Positions 1 through 7,386 are shown, counted from the first letter of the stretch. The stretch: 20,603 nt of DNA from CALLVY01 sp937899855 (GCA_039820405.1 JBCBQC010000107.1:1-20603), one strand, 5' to 3'. Notes: generated by a model not told the origin, from the letters alone. Made by a program: numbers and translations.

Positions 1-30
1 GCCAATGATAATACGATGTTTGGCTTCTAA
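1..30 (+). CDS. 3' end of a convergent SnoaL-like paralogue (partial)
   Basis: Only the last nine codons and the TAA stop (28-30) are inside the window. They read ANDNTMFGF. The same end, ANGNTMFGF, occurs in the SnoaL-like protein encoded on the opposite strand at 50-991, and the two DNA segments are 31/35 identical as inverted copies. I infer that a + strand paralogue of that protein enters from the left and ends here, tail to tail. The matching is direct observation; that the rest of the gene is homologous is inference because it lies outside the window. Confidence 0.6.
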   Translation, partial: ANDNTMFGF

Positions 31-49
31 GCCAGCCTTTGAAGAAAGC

Positions 50-991
50 TCAGGTGAGCCCGCCCTTTCCTTGCCAAGGGGGCGGGCCTCCGTTGGCTTG
101 GAAGCCAAACATCGTATTGCCATTGGCCAAATTTTCCGTAGGGATGGCCTGGATGACGTCCCAGTGTTCGACGATTTTTCCCTCCTCAAAACGCAAGAGG
201 TCGTAAAACACCGAGGGGACTCCCTGGGCCGTGCCTTCCGAGATGGAGAGTACAAAATTACCCTCGCCAATCACCCGGTGTTGTCGGTGGTAGACCCACT
301 GTTCCCGCGCAAAAGCCGCGAAGACCGCCTCGATGCCATCGGCAGCGCTGGGGGTATGTTGGTGATAATCGGGCCGGAAGTGCTCCTGTACCACCGCACC
401 CACTTCGGCCTGGCTGCCCTTGATGATGGTGTGGAACAGCTTTTGGACGGTCGCCTTGTTGCGGTCGGTCGCTTCCCGATCGGTCACTTGATTGGAACCA
501 CTCGTGAGGCTACGGCCCGAAGGATTGGGGGGCGTATTGGGCATGAGCGCGTCCCAGTGCTCCGCGATTTTTCCATCCGCTCCGATACGGAATACATCAA
601 AACTGACGACTTCGGGCGCCCCGAGGAGTTGGGCATTGGTCCAAAAATTGTGGGCCACGACCAAGTCGCCATCCACAAGCAGGCGAACCGTCTGGACCTT
701 CAGCCCTTGTTCCCGAATCAGGGGAAAGAGCGACAGCAAGCCCGCCGCTTTGTCGGGGATGAGCAGGTTGTGTTGTCGGTAATCGGGATCGAGGACGCTA
801 CGGGCCGCCTCGGGATCGGCGGCGTTGACCGCAGCGAGTAATTGGTGAATCTTTTCTTGGTGGGTCATGTTAAGCGGTTTGGAGTTAGAAATGGGAGCAA
901 CAGCCATTGTGCTTTTACTCATTGGAGCTTGGGCCACACCGGCGAAGACGAGGCCGGCGAGCACTAGGGTGGCAAAGCATTGTTTCATCAT
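50..991 (-). CDS. Secreted tandem SnoaL-like domain protein
   Basis: The 313-residue protein has an N-terminal signal peptide (about residues 1-22, ending AGVAQA) and two consecutive SnoaL/NTF2-like domains, about 45-155 and 175-290. Each ends in the same signature, EHWD, at 144-147 and 275-278, typical of the group annotated as SnoaL-like aldol-condensation or polyketide-cyclase proteins. The reaction cannot be assigned from sequence. I start at the ATG at 991; a second ATG at 988 is equally possible, while the TTG at 1018 would put charged residues before the signal peptide. The final 17 residues (QANGG onward) read through what is a stop codon in the convergent paralogue, so the C-terminus looks like an extension produced by TAA to CAA. 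The gene is divergent from an HxlR regulator and probably controlled by it. Confidence 0.8.
   Translation of the reverse strand: MMKQCFATLVLAGLVFAGVAQAPMSKSTMAVAPISNSKPLNMTHQEKIHQLLAAVNAADPEAARSVLDPDYRQHNLLIPDKAAGLLSLFPLIREQGLKVQTVRLLVDGDLVVAHNFWTNAQLLGAPEVVSFDVFRIGADGKIAEHWDALMPNTPPNPSGRSLTSGSNQVTDREATDRNKATVQKLFHTIIKGSQAEVGAVVQEHFRPDYHQHTPSAADGIEAVFAAFAREQWVYHRQHRVIGEGNFVLSISEGTAQGVPSVFYDLLRFEEGKIVEHWDVIQAIPTENLANGNTMFGFQANGGPPPWQGKGGLT
58..87. terminator. GC-rich hairpin between convergent genes, probable bidirectional terminator
   Basis: The perfect arms GCCCGCCC (58-65) and GGGCGGGC (80-87) enclose an inner stem CCTTG (69-73) / CAAGG (75-79), giving an almost continuous hairpin. It lies downstream of the + strand stop at 28-30 and within the last codons of the - strand gene. 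A convergent-gene terminator is the natural reading. No long T tract flanks it, so termination is inferred from the fold and position only. Confidence 0.55.
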
Positions 992-1028
992 TGGATTTTT
1001 ATTACTTTTGATTTGCAATCAAAATCGT

Positions 1029-1057
1029 AAAATTACTTGCAATGCGCAAGTAATTTT
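1029..1057. promoter_or_regulatory. Perfect 12-bp palindrome, probable HxlR operator
   Basis: The arms AAAATTACTTGC (1029-1040) and GCAAGTAATTTT (1046-1057) are exact reverse complements separated by AATGC. The ACTT...AAGT core with a short spacer resembles operators described for HxlR-family regulators. The site lies between the divergent SnoaL-like gene and the hxlR-type gene. An extra half-site, TTGCAAGTAA, occurs at 1073-1082. Binding is inferred from symmetry, position and family knowledge. Confidence 0.7.
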
Positions 1058-1101
1058 GAAATAAATTGCAGATTGCAAGTAAAAATTAACGCTTTTATAA
1101 C

Positions 1102-1542
1102 ATGGCATTCAAATTTCGCTGCGATTGTCCGATTACTTCCGCCCTCGACGTGCTGGGGGATCGCTGGTTGTTGGTCCTCGTCAAACAAATGCTGCTGGAA
1201 GACCGGCGGACCTTTAAGGATTTTATCGAAAGTGACGAGGCCATTGCGACCAATATCCTTTCCGCCAAACTCAAGCTACTCGAAGAGGCGCACCTGGTGA
1301 CCAAGTCCAAGCTTCCCAATAACAAAAAGACCAATCTTTATCAACTTACCGAGAAAGGGCTGGCCCTGACTCCCGTGATTGTGGAGTTGGCCCTGTGGAG
1401 TGATGCAAACCTGCGGGATTGGAATACCATAATGCGCAAGGGGGCGGAACTCGATCAGATGCGCGATGACAAAGCCAATTTTATCAAAGGAGTAAAACAG
1501 CGCTACCGGGACCAATTTGATTCCAATGCCTTTGATGTTTAA
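1102..1542 (+). CDS. HxlR-family winged-helix transcriptional regulator
   Basis: The 146-residue protein matches the HxlR pattern: an N-terminal cysteine-containing CDCPIT segment, then ALDVLGDRW (residues 14-22), the helix-turn-helix around 35-60 (FKDF...ILSAKLKLLE), and a wing ending YQLTEKG (80-86). Members bind DNA as dimers and often respond to electrophiles or redox stress through a conserved N-terminal cysteine; Cys7 and Cys9 are present here. The gene starts 44 nt after a perfect palindrome shared with the divergent SnoaL-like gene, which suggests autoregulation and control of that gene. The next gene starts 15 nt after its stop, so the two may be co-transcribed. The effector is unknown. 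Confidence 0.92.
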   Translation: MAFKFRCDCPITSALDVLGDRWLLVLVKQMLLEDRRTFKDFIESDEAIATNILSAKLKLLEEAHLVTKSKLPNNKKTNLYQLTEKGLALTPVIVELALWSDANLRDWNTIMRKGAELDQMRDDKANFIKGVKQRYRDQFDSNAFDV

Positions 1543-1557
1543 GCCAAAACTCCCCCA

Positions 1558-2502
1558 ATGAATAAAGCCCTATTTGAACGCTTGCGAAGCTACCGACTGA
1601 TGCTGGTTCGCTACGAAGAGGAACACCTGTTCTATTTTCTCGATGGCCTCTCCTCGGCTTTCGAGCAGCGCCGGGATGACCCCCGCTACTACCTGGCGCG
1701 GTACCTGGACCGGGTTCACCACATTGATTTCCGTACGCAATCCTGGATCGATCAAATGGATCACTATGCGCACCTGCGGGGAGAATCCTTGGTGGGCGCT
1801 TTTCTAGATCTGGTCGAGGAGGTATTGGATCGGGAAATCAGTCTGGACGAGCTCACCGCAGTGCCGATGGTGGCGGAAGACTTTCGCGATTTGACGGCGG
1901 AAGCACCCTCGTTGGAGACCGTTCAGCTATCGAGTGGTCGGGAGGTCCGAATCGGCGATCGCTTCCGATTGTCCGATCGGGTGGGGGAGGATTACCGGCG
2001 TAACAAATACTACGACCTTCACATTAAGGACCCCTCCTGGGAATTGTTCCACGCTTCGGAACGCGATTTTCGGCACTTGGCTTTTTACTGCTCCGGGCGG
2101 GCGGACCTGGACCTGCCGCCCTTTACCTTTGGTCGGGTCTGGCGTATCTTTAGTCATTTCAAAACGGTGGTCCGGGCCATCCGGCGGGTGGCGGGCAAGG
2201 TGTATCTGGCGACGGATCTGTTCTGGATCGACATCGAGGCTGCTTTGGCGGCGGGTGAGTTAACGCCGGAATTATCGGAGGGAGATGAGAAATACTACCG
2301 GACCGATTTCTACGAGGGCTTGGCCGATGCGGTGGCCTTTTACCGCTTGGGCTGGGAGCAAGCCGATGACGTTACCCACGTTCATCATTTGATCACCCAA
2401 CAATTGGTCGATCACTTTTTTGCCATTCGCGTCCCCTGGATGAACGCTTATCGGCACTTTAGGGTTAGACCCGGTAGAAATTGGATCGCGATGAACCGTT
2501 GA
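1558..2502 (+). CDS. Uncharacterised cytoplasmic protein, 314 aa
   Basis: I do not recognise a family. The protein has no signal peptide and no membrane segment. It is rich in charged and aromatic residues, with an N-terminal half that looks helical (ERLRSYRLMLVRYEEEHLFYFL) and many Tyr/Phe/His residues throughout, for example YRRNKYYDLH (about 145-154) and DVTHVHHLITQQLVDHFF near the C-terminus. The ATG lies 15 nt after the HxlR regulator stop, on the same strand, which suggests co-transcription. Codon use resembles its neighbours. A role linked to the regulator's stress response is possible but unsupported by any motif. Confidence 0.8.
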   Translation: MNKALFERLRSYRLMLVRYEEEHLFYFLDGLSSAFEQRRDDPRYYLARYLDRVHHIDFRTQSWIDQMDHYAHLRGESLVGAFLDLVEEVLDREISLDELTAVPMVAEDFRDLTAEAPSLETVQLSSGREVRIGDRFRLSDRVGEDYRRNKYYDLHIKDPSWELFHASERDFRHLAFYCSGRADLDLPPFTFGRVWRIFSHFKTVVRAIRRVAGKVYLATDLFWIDIEAALAAGELTPELSEGDEKYYRTDFYEGLADAVAFYRLGWEQADDVTHVHHLITQQLVDHFFAIRVPWMNAYRHFRVRPGRNWIAMNR

Positions 2503-2545
2503 GATTCGCTCCACACCACAACTTGTCAAAAAATGATTAAAGCGC

Positions 2546-3103
2546 ATGACGATTTTCCCCCAAATCCACACCGAGCGGCTGGTCCTGGGACCGCTCGTCT
2601 TCTCGGATGTTCCCAACATCGTGGCCTACGCTGGCCAGCGTGAGGTGGCGGATACGACCCTTAATATTCCCCATCCTTACCGCGAGGAGGATGCCATTTT
2701 TTGGATCAATAGTGCCCATCAGGGCTTTAAGCAGAAAAGCCAGTATACCTTCGCCATCCGCCTCCAAGCGACGGGGGAGTTTGTCGGGGGAATGGGCCTG
2801 CACGTTCAGCCGGCTTTTGATCGGGCGGAATTGGGCTACTGGGTGGGGGGCCCTTTTTGGAATCGGGGCTATGCGACCGAGGCGGCGGCGGGGCTGCTGC
2901 AATTTGGTTTTGAGCAGTTGGGCTTACACAAAATCTTTGCGACCTACCTGCGGAGCAATCCAGCCTCGGGAAAGGTCATGCGTAAGAACGGAATGGTAGA
3001 GGAAGGGGTACTGGTGGACCACACCAAGAAAAACGGAAGCTACCACACCCTGATCCAGTGTCGTTTGACAAAGACCGAATACGAGCGCTTTCGCAAATCC
3101 TAA
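2546..3103 (+). CDS. GNAT N-acetyltransferase, RimJ/RimL type
   Basis: This 185-residue protein has the usual length and layout of the Acetyltransf_3 (RimJ/RimL-like) group. It begins with TERLVLGPL (9-17) after the first strand. The acetyl-CoA binding motif A is at about 95-113, ELGYWVGG followed by NRGYATEA. The C-terminal S-N-P-A-S segment (137-141) is followed by MRKNGM (145-150), characteristic of the family. It would transfer an acetyl group from acetyl-CoA to an amine, such as a protein N-terminus or a small molecule; the substrate is not predictable. It starts 43 nt after the preceding gene. Confidence 0.93.
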   Translation: MTIFPQIHTERLVLGPLVFSDVPNIVAYAGQREVADTTLNIPHPYREEDAIFWINSAHQGFKQKSQYTFAIRLQATGEFVGGMGLHVQPAFDRAELGYWVGGPFWNRGYATEAAAGLLQFGFEQLGLHKIFATYLRSNPASGKVMRKNGMVEEGVLVDHTKKNGSYHTLIQCRLTKTEYERFRKS

Positions 3104-3131
3104 ACCGGAGGCTGGGCTCGCTCGGTCCCTG

Positions 3132-3160
3132 GCGCGGAAAAACCAGAACATTTTCCGCGC
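3132..3160. terminator. 10-bp perfect hairpin after the acetyltransferase gene
   Basis: The arms GCGCGGAAAA (3132-3141) and TTTTCCGCGC (3151-3160) pair perfectly around a 9-nt loop. The hairpin lies 28 nt after the stop of the acetyltransferase gene and before the next gene. It could terminate transcription; there is no T tract directly after it on the + strand. A regulatory hairpin or a small dispersed repeat is the alternative. Confidence 0.5.
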
Positions 3161-3244
3161 TCCCCTATAAAATGTGGGCAAAGAAGCTTAATTTAGATAG
3201 AACCAAATCAAACCCCGAACGATCCGCTCGCCATTGATGCTGGC

Positions 3245-3261
3245 TACCCATTCGTTGGGTA
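3245..3261. promoter_or_regulatory. Small hairpin in the 5' leader of the secreted hydrolase gene
   Basis: TACCCA (3245-3250) pairs with TGGGTA (3256-3261) over a 5-nt loop, 33 nt upstream of the ATG at 3295. It may be only chance; no known riboswitch is recognised. Confidence 0.2.
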
Positions 3262-3294
3262 TCGGGGTATTTCTCTACGCTAAATCAGAAACTC

Positions 3295-4632
3295 ATGCTT
3301 CCCCCCAAAGTCAAACTCCTCTGTCTTTTCCTACTGCTGGCTCCGATCTTGGCCCTGGCCCAAATCAACCCCCAGTTCAACCCCATTCCCCCTTCCCACG
3401 GGATCAATAGCCCCAATCCCGTGTACGCCCTCAATATCAAGTACGACAACATCGAACCCCAAAAGCAAAAATTCCACCTGTTTTTACCCGATACGACGGG
3501 CAGTTATCCCCTGGTCGTCTTCATCCACGGTGGTGGCTTTACCGGGGGCAGTCCCAACGCCGCCTACGGCACCGCTAGCCGTCGGGCCGACATCAAGTAC
3601 TTCCTCGAAAATGGCTACGCTTACGCCAGCTTTGGTTACCGCCTCATCGCCACCAACCAGCCCGATCCCGACGGCGTGATCAAATGCCTTAGCGATTCCA
3701 AACGGGCCCTCCAGTTTGTCCGCTACTACGCCAGCGACCTCAAGATCGACCCAGAGCGCATCGCCCTGACCGGAGGCTCGGCCGGTGCCGGTACCAGTTT
3801 GTGGTTGGGAACCCGCCCCAATATGGCCGATCCCGGCGCCAGCGATCCCGTACTGCGCGAATCCACACGGGTCTGCGCCGTGGTGCTCAACGGCAGTCAA
3901 TCCACCTACGACCTGTACCGGTGGGAAACCGAGATCTTCGATAATTTTGACGGGATGGGCACCAACTACACCCTCGATAGCATGGTCAACCTGCTGGGCT
4001 ACCAACGCGCTTCGAATTTTTATGGAGGCCTGGATTCCATCTACCAAATCATCCACGATCCCGCGCTGATCCAGTACCGCCAGGATGTGGATATGCTGTA
4101 CCACCTGTCCAGCGACGATCCGCCGATTTACATCAGCAGCTATTCTCCGGCGGTCCATCCGGGGCAGGATTTGTTTCACCACTCCTTCCACGGTCGGGAA
4201 ATCCAAGACGTCGCCCTCGCCGCCAATGTCTCCGAAGTCAAGGCGGATATTCCGGCACTGTCGATCAATACGACCAATGGGGAGAGTAAAAACGATTTTG
4301 TGATTCGCCACCTCAGTTCTTGTGTCTCGGTAGCCAGCGCGCCGCCTACCAACTCCAGCTTACAGGCGACCGCGGCGTCCCTATCCAGCGCAGGTACGGC
4401 CCTGCGAGTAGCTCCTAATCCGGCTAGCGATCACGTCGTACTGAGTTGGCCCGAAACTGCCATCCGCACCGTCGAAATGTATGCCATCTCGGGCCAATTG
4501 GTCCGGCAGTTTCCGGGTAATTTTTTGCCGATCCTCGATTTGTCAACCGATGGTCTGGCCCCCGGTATTTACGTGCTCCGGGTCATCAGCGAAGCGGGTG
4601 CGCTGCGCAGTCAGAAGGTGGTGATTGAGTGA
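3295..4632 (+). CDS. T9SS-secreted alpha/beta hydrolase (esterase/lipase-like)
   Basis: The 445-residue protein has a signal peptide (about 1-22), an esterase-type alpha/beta hydrolase domain (about 45-340) and a C-terminal Por/type IX sorting domain (about 370-445, starting VAPNPASDHV and ending in strand-rich GIYVLRV...KVVIE). The oxyanion-hole motif HGGGF is at 78-82 and the nucleophile elbow GGSAG at 160-164, Ser162. A DDPP motif at 274-277 stands where related esterases place the strand leading to the catalytic acid. A convincing catalytic His in the usual GHG-like position near the end of the domain is not evident; His288, His295, His296 or His299 are candidates. It is probably exported and either anchored on the outer surface or released; the substrate is unknown. 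Confidence 0.88.
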   Translation: MLPPKVKLLCLFLLLAPILALAQINPQFNPIPPSHGINSPNPVYALNIKYDNIEPQKQKFHLFLPDTTGSYPLVVFIHGGGFTGGSPNAAYGTASRRADIKYFLENGYAYASFGYRLIATNQPDPDGVIKCLSDSKRALQFVRYYASDLKIDPERIALTGGSAGAGTSLWLGTRPNMADPGASDPVLRESTRVCAVVLNGSQSTYDLYRWETEIFDNFDGMGTNYTLDSMVNLLGYQRASNFYGGLDSIYQIIHDPALIQYRQDVDMLYHLSSDDPPIYISSYSPAVHPGQDLFHHSFHGREIQDVALAANVSEVKADIPALSINTTNGESKNDFVIRHLSSCVSVASAPPTNSSLQATAASLSSAGTALRVAPNPASDHVVLSWPETAIRTVEMYAISGQLVRQFPGNFLPILDLSTDGLAPGIYVLRVISEAGALRSQKVVIE

Positions 4633-4672
4633 TGTGTTGGCGTAGTCTCTACCTACCAAATCGCAGGTACCA

Positions 4673-5290
4673 ATGCTGGAAGACCTACTCGTACAATTGT
4701 TGAACCACGGAATCGCTCCCTTGCCCCAATCGGTGGCCTTCGCCACCGATTGGGACCTTCACTATCGCTACGTTCCCTGGAACTTGGACGGCAGCGTTTA
4801 CGACCGGGACTATTTTGAGCTCAGCGATCCAAAGGTCCATCCCCGATCCGCCGTGGAGCTAGAAATTCCCCAACTGACGGACCGCAACGTGGAGGAATAC
4901 CGGACCAGCCTGGTGCATTTGTTGCGACTGCCCCACCTTTACGAAACCGAGATGCTAAGGGCCCTGTGTACCTATACCTTTGGCCAGGGCGACTCCGGTC
5001 GGGGCTTCGAACTGGCCAAGCAAATGGCGGAACGAGCGGACCAAAATCCTTATACGCCCGCCGATTTTATCCGGCGCAGCTGCTACCCGGAAGCCGTGGT
5101 GATTCACGATGTGGGAGAAAATGGATTCAAGTACCTCACCTGTTATTTTCACTGCGCCTGGGACGAAGAGCACGGCGCCTCCGTGATCCAGCTGGCGGGC
5201 AAAAGCCTGCTCGCTACTGCGGCGGGTACCTTTGCCGGACGGAGTGGACAAAACCTACGGGATACCCTCGCCTACGAACTGCGGCAGTGA
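4673..5290 (+). CDS. Uncharacterised cytoplasmic protein, 205 aa
   Basis: I cannot place this protein firmly. It has no signal peptide or membrane segment. The N-terminal half contains PWNLDG and a Tyr/Asp-rich stretch; the C-terminal half carries FKYLTCYFHCAWDEEHGASV (about 152-171). A Cys/Trp-Asp-Glu-Glu-His-Gly signature of this kind recalls small DUF2004/DUF6985-type proteins found in immunity-like contexts; this is recollection of a pattern, not a demonstrated match. It begins 40 nt after the hydrolase gene on the same strand. Confidence 0.75.
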   Translation: MLEDLLVQLLNHGIAPLPQSVAFATDWDLHYRYVPWNLDGSVYDRDYFELSDPKVHPRSAVELEIPQLTDRNVEEYRTSLVHLLRLPHLYETEMLRALCTYTFGQGDSGRGFELAKQMAERADQNPYTPADFIRRSCYPEAVVIHDVGENGFKYLTCYFHCAWDEEHGASVIQLAGKSLLATAAGTFAGRSGQNLRDTLAYELRQ

Positions 5291-5379
5291 GGCGCGGCAA
5301 TCCAAGATCGTATTGGGCTCGTATATTAGCTGGGCGGATCCCATAACGCTTCGGTACTTTGGGTGAGCCCTTTTTGGCT

Positions 5380-5398
5380 AGGGGGGGTCAGACACCCC
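5380..5398. terminator. Possible weak hairpin before the lipoprotein gene
   Basis: A G run (AGGGG) and CCCCT pair around a short loop within the 140-nt gap after the uncharacterised gene ending at 5290. The stem is short and its register is ambiguous, and no T tract follows, so the call is tentative. Confidence 0.2.
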
Positions 5399-5430
5399 TG
5401 AATCAACTTGTTAAATTACCCAATCAAAAA

Positions 5431-6114
5431 ATGAAGATCATGGAGAAAATGAACTTAAAAATGGCCGCGCTACTTTGGTGCCTCCTGGCCACGGTGGCCT
5501 GCGGGCCCGCCGGTGAAACGGCAACGGCAACTGAAACACCAATGCCCGTGCTGGCAAAAGTTACGGAGGAACAATACGACGTCCGCAACGATTCCCTTAT
5601 TTTTACCGGGGCTACCATCGAAAACTTTAGCGCCGATGGCCGTTCAACCGAACTCTTTTGGATAAACGAACGGCGGGATACCATCCTACGATTGTACCGA
5701 AAGTACGATGCCGAGCAACAACCCATCGGAGCGGAATACTACGAAGAAGGGGATACCTTGCCCAACTTGGATACCTTGTACACCGACGGGGCGGGCCGCA
5801 GGGTAGAAGCCTCGCTCAATGCCGACCGGCAAGTCACCTGGATGTCGACCATCTATACCGATGACCGGGGCAACGAGGTACTGCGCAGTTATCAAAACAG
5901 CAAGGGCGAGTACCGGGGCTTGGACAGCCTCTATTACGACGAGCGGAACCGGGTGGTCAAGGGTTTTTACGAAAATGCCAAGGGCAAACGAAAACGCATC
6001 AAAACCTACGAATACCTGCGCGATGACGCCTACGCCAACTGGTTGGAGCGCACCCAGTTTGTCAATGACACCCTAAGGCAAAAACACCTCCGCCAGTTGG
6101 AGTATTACGAGTAG
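5431..6114 (+). CDS. Small lipoprotein with YD/MORN-like strand repeats
   Basis: The predicted 227-residue protein starts at the ATG at 5431; in-frame ATGs at 5440 and 5449 are alternatives, and the GTG at 5359 would add a non-signal-like extension. The N-terminus is a lipoprotein signal: KMAALLWCLLATVAC with the probable lipidated Cys24. The mature part consists of repeated short beta segments of the type Y-x-D-x-x-G-N/R (TLYTDGAGRR, TIYTDDRGNE, SLYYDERNRV), about 25-30 residues apart, as in MORN or YD-repeat proteins of Bacteroidota. It probably sits in the periplasm or on the outer membrane. No enzymatic motif is visible. Confidence 0.8.
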   Translation: MKIMEKMNLKMAALLWCLLATVACGPAGETATATETPMPVLAKVTEEQYDVRNDSLIFTGATIENFSADGRSTELFWINERRDTILRLYRKYDAEQQPIGAEYYEEGDTLPNLDTLYTDGAGRRVEASLNADRQVTWMSTIYTDDRGNEVLRSYQNSKGEYRGLDSLYYDERNRVVKGFYENAKGKRKRIKTYEYLRDDAYANWLERTQFVNDTLRQKHLRQLEYYE

Positions 6115-6198
6115 CTGCGCTAGCCCAGGGGCTGTCGCGGTGCTTCCCACCCTCGGTGGAAAGGTAAGCTGCCATTTGAAGCCAAAATTACAATAACC

Positions 6199-7362
6199 AT
6201 GAGATATTTCATCCCGTTTTTAGTAATGCTTGCGCATGCCCCCTTGCTTGCGCAAACATTAAGCCCGTCGGTGGAGTACAACAATTACTTGAAGTCAAAT
6301 TTTGACTACTTTGCCGAAGCCAAGGAGGCGGAGTTTGCGGAATACAACGCTTACTTTTACCTCCTCCACGCCCGGTACGAGGAGGCCATCACCAGTATGA
6401 AAAAGGCATTGGATGAGGATCCACAAAATGAAAACATCAAACAGGAGTTGGCGAATACCCTGGTGCTAAAAAAGCGCTATGCGGAAGCCGCCAGTCTCCT
6501 GGAATACGAAGAGCAAATCCAGAACCCCATCTTTAATTTTCTTCGCTACCCAAGGATGGCCTACCAGATAAAGGCGAACCGCATCACCCTGCCCTTTTTT
6601 GAGGACTACTATACGAACTGTTCCATCAATGGTGTGGCGGATACCCTATTTTTAGATACCGGCGTTCGGGTCACGCTCATGTCGAGGTCCTACGCCCAAA
6701 AGCACGGCATCCGCATCGACTCGCTCGATATGGAAGAGACCCTAACCGGAAATGCTTACCAGTCGCAATGGGATTCCGGTCTCATTCCCCGGATAAGTCT
6801 GGGGGATTCCATCATCTTGGAAAACGTACCTTGTTTTATTGTGGAGGATGGGGTCTTTACCCAATTTGGGATTCGCAATCAGCTCGTTTTTGGCTTGGAC
6901 TTTTTGATGCTCTTTGACCAAGTCGAATTCGACTACGCCGAGCAACAATTTATCGCCTCCTTAATCGAGGACCGCTCTGCCGAGTTGCGTCCCAATTTTC
7001 ACCTCCTGGGCTTAACGCCCGTCACTAGCGTGGCTTTGAGTGGGGAGCGCGTCAACGCGTTTATCGATACCGGTAGCCCCTCTACGTACATTTACGAATC
7101 GGAAAGATTCAACGCCGGTGATCGGGAGCCTTCTAAGACGGTGGAAAAAGAATTTCGGGGGTACGCGTACACGGATAAGTACTACGCCTTTGCGGTAAAA
7201 TCCGGGGTGTGCTGGAATGGGCAGATGGACCTCAAAATCAGAGCCAGTAGAAACACCGACCCCGAGTATAAGAAAGACCTTTTGATCGGCAACGAGACCT
7301 GGTTGGAGGGGAGTTTGCTCCTGGACTTTAAACACAATTACTGCTGTTTTCAAACGGATTGA
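6199..7362 (+). CDS. Secreted TPR protein with two retropepsin-like aspartic protease lobes
   Basis: The 387-residue protein has a signal peptide (1-19, ending LLAQ), a TPR-like helical pair (about 45-105, HARYEEAITSMKKALDEDP) and two successive retropepsin-fold units. Lobe 1 has FLDTG (151-155, Asp153) and its closing hydrophobic-Gly motif FGLDFL (231-236). Lobe 2 has FIDTGSPS (288-295, Asp290) and LLIGNETW (361-368). Typical bacterial Asp_protease_2 proteins carry one DTG and act as homodimers; here both catalytic halves are in one chain, as in pepsins. Both lobes keep the catalytic Asp and DTG Gly, although lobe 1 has Val, not Ser/Thr, after DTG. A periplasmic or surface protease is the best guess; the substrate is unknown. 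It starts 84 nt after the lipoprotein gene. Confidence 0.88.
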   Translation: MRYFIPFLVMLAHAPLLAQTLSPSVEYNNYLKSNFDYFAEAKEAEFAEYNAYFYLLHARYEEAITSMKKALDEDPQNENIKQELANTLVLKKRYAEAASLLEYEEQIQNPIFNFLRYPRMAYQIKANRITLPFFEDYYTNCSINGVADTLFLDTGVRVTLMSRSYAQKHGIRIDSLDMEETLTGNAYQSQWDSGLIPRISLGDSIILENVPCFIVEDGVFTQFGIRNQLVFGLDFLMLFDQVEFDYAEQQFIASLIEDRSAELRPNFHLLGLTPVTSVALSGERVNAFIDTGSPSTYIYESERFNAGDREPSKTVEKEFRGYAYTDKYYAFAVKSGVCWNGQMDLKIRASRNTDPEYKKDLLIGNETWLEGSLLLDFKHNYCCFQTD

Positions 7363-7371
7363 ACGGGGGCC

Positions 7372-7386
7372 GCGCCGTTGTGGCGC
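7372..7386. terminator. Short GC hairpin between protease and reductase genes
   Basis: GCGCC (7372-7376) pairs with GGCGC (7382-7386) over a 5-nt loop, 10 nt after the protease gene stop. No T tract follows, so terminator function is uncertain. Confidence 0.3.

Larger units (their letters stand above)
1..127. repeat. 35-bp imperfect inverted repeat (1-35 and 93-127)
   Basis: The reverse complement of 1-35 matches 93-127 at 31 of 35 positions. The arms are the 3' coding ends of two convergent genes rather than a transposon terminus: both encode A-N-x-N-T-M-F-G-F. A GC-rich hairpin sits between the arms. The left arm may extend beyond the window. Confidence 0.85.

Noticed and set aside
5..841. 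Long open frame on the + strand over the SnoaL-like gene
   Set aside because: It is the opposite-strand shadow of the SnoaL-like coding frame, has no recognisable motif, and the - strand frame has a signal peptide and EHWD domains.
3484..4311. 275-codon open frame on the - strand opposite the first hydrolase
   Set aside because: It is antisense to a gene with clear hydrolase and sorting motifs; the reading frame is open because of codon bias in GC-rich coding DNA.
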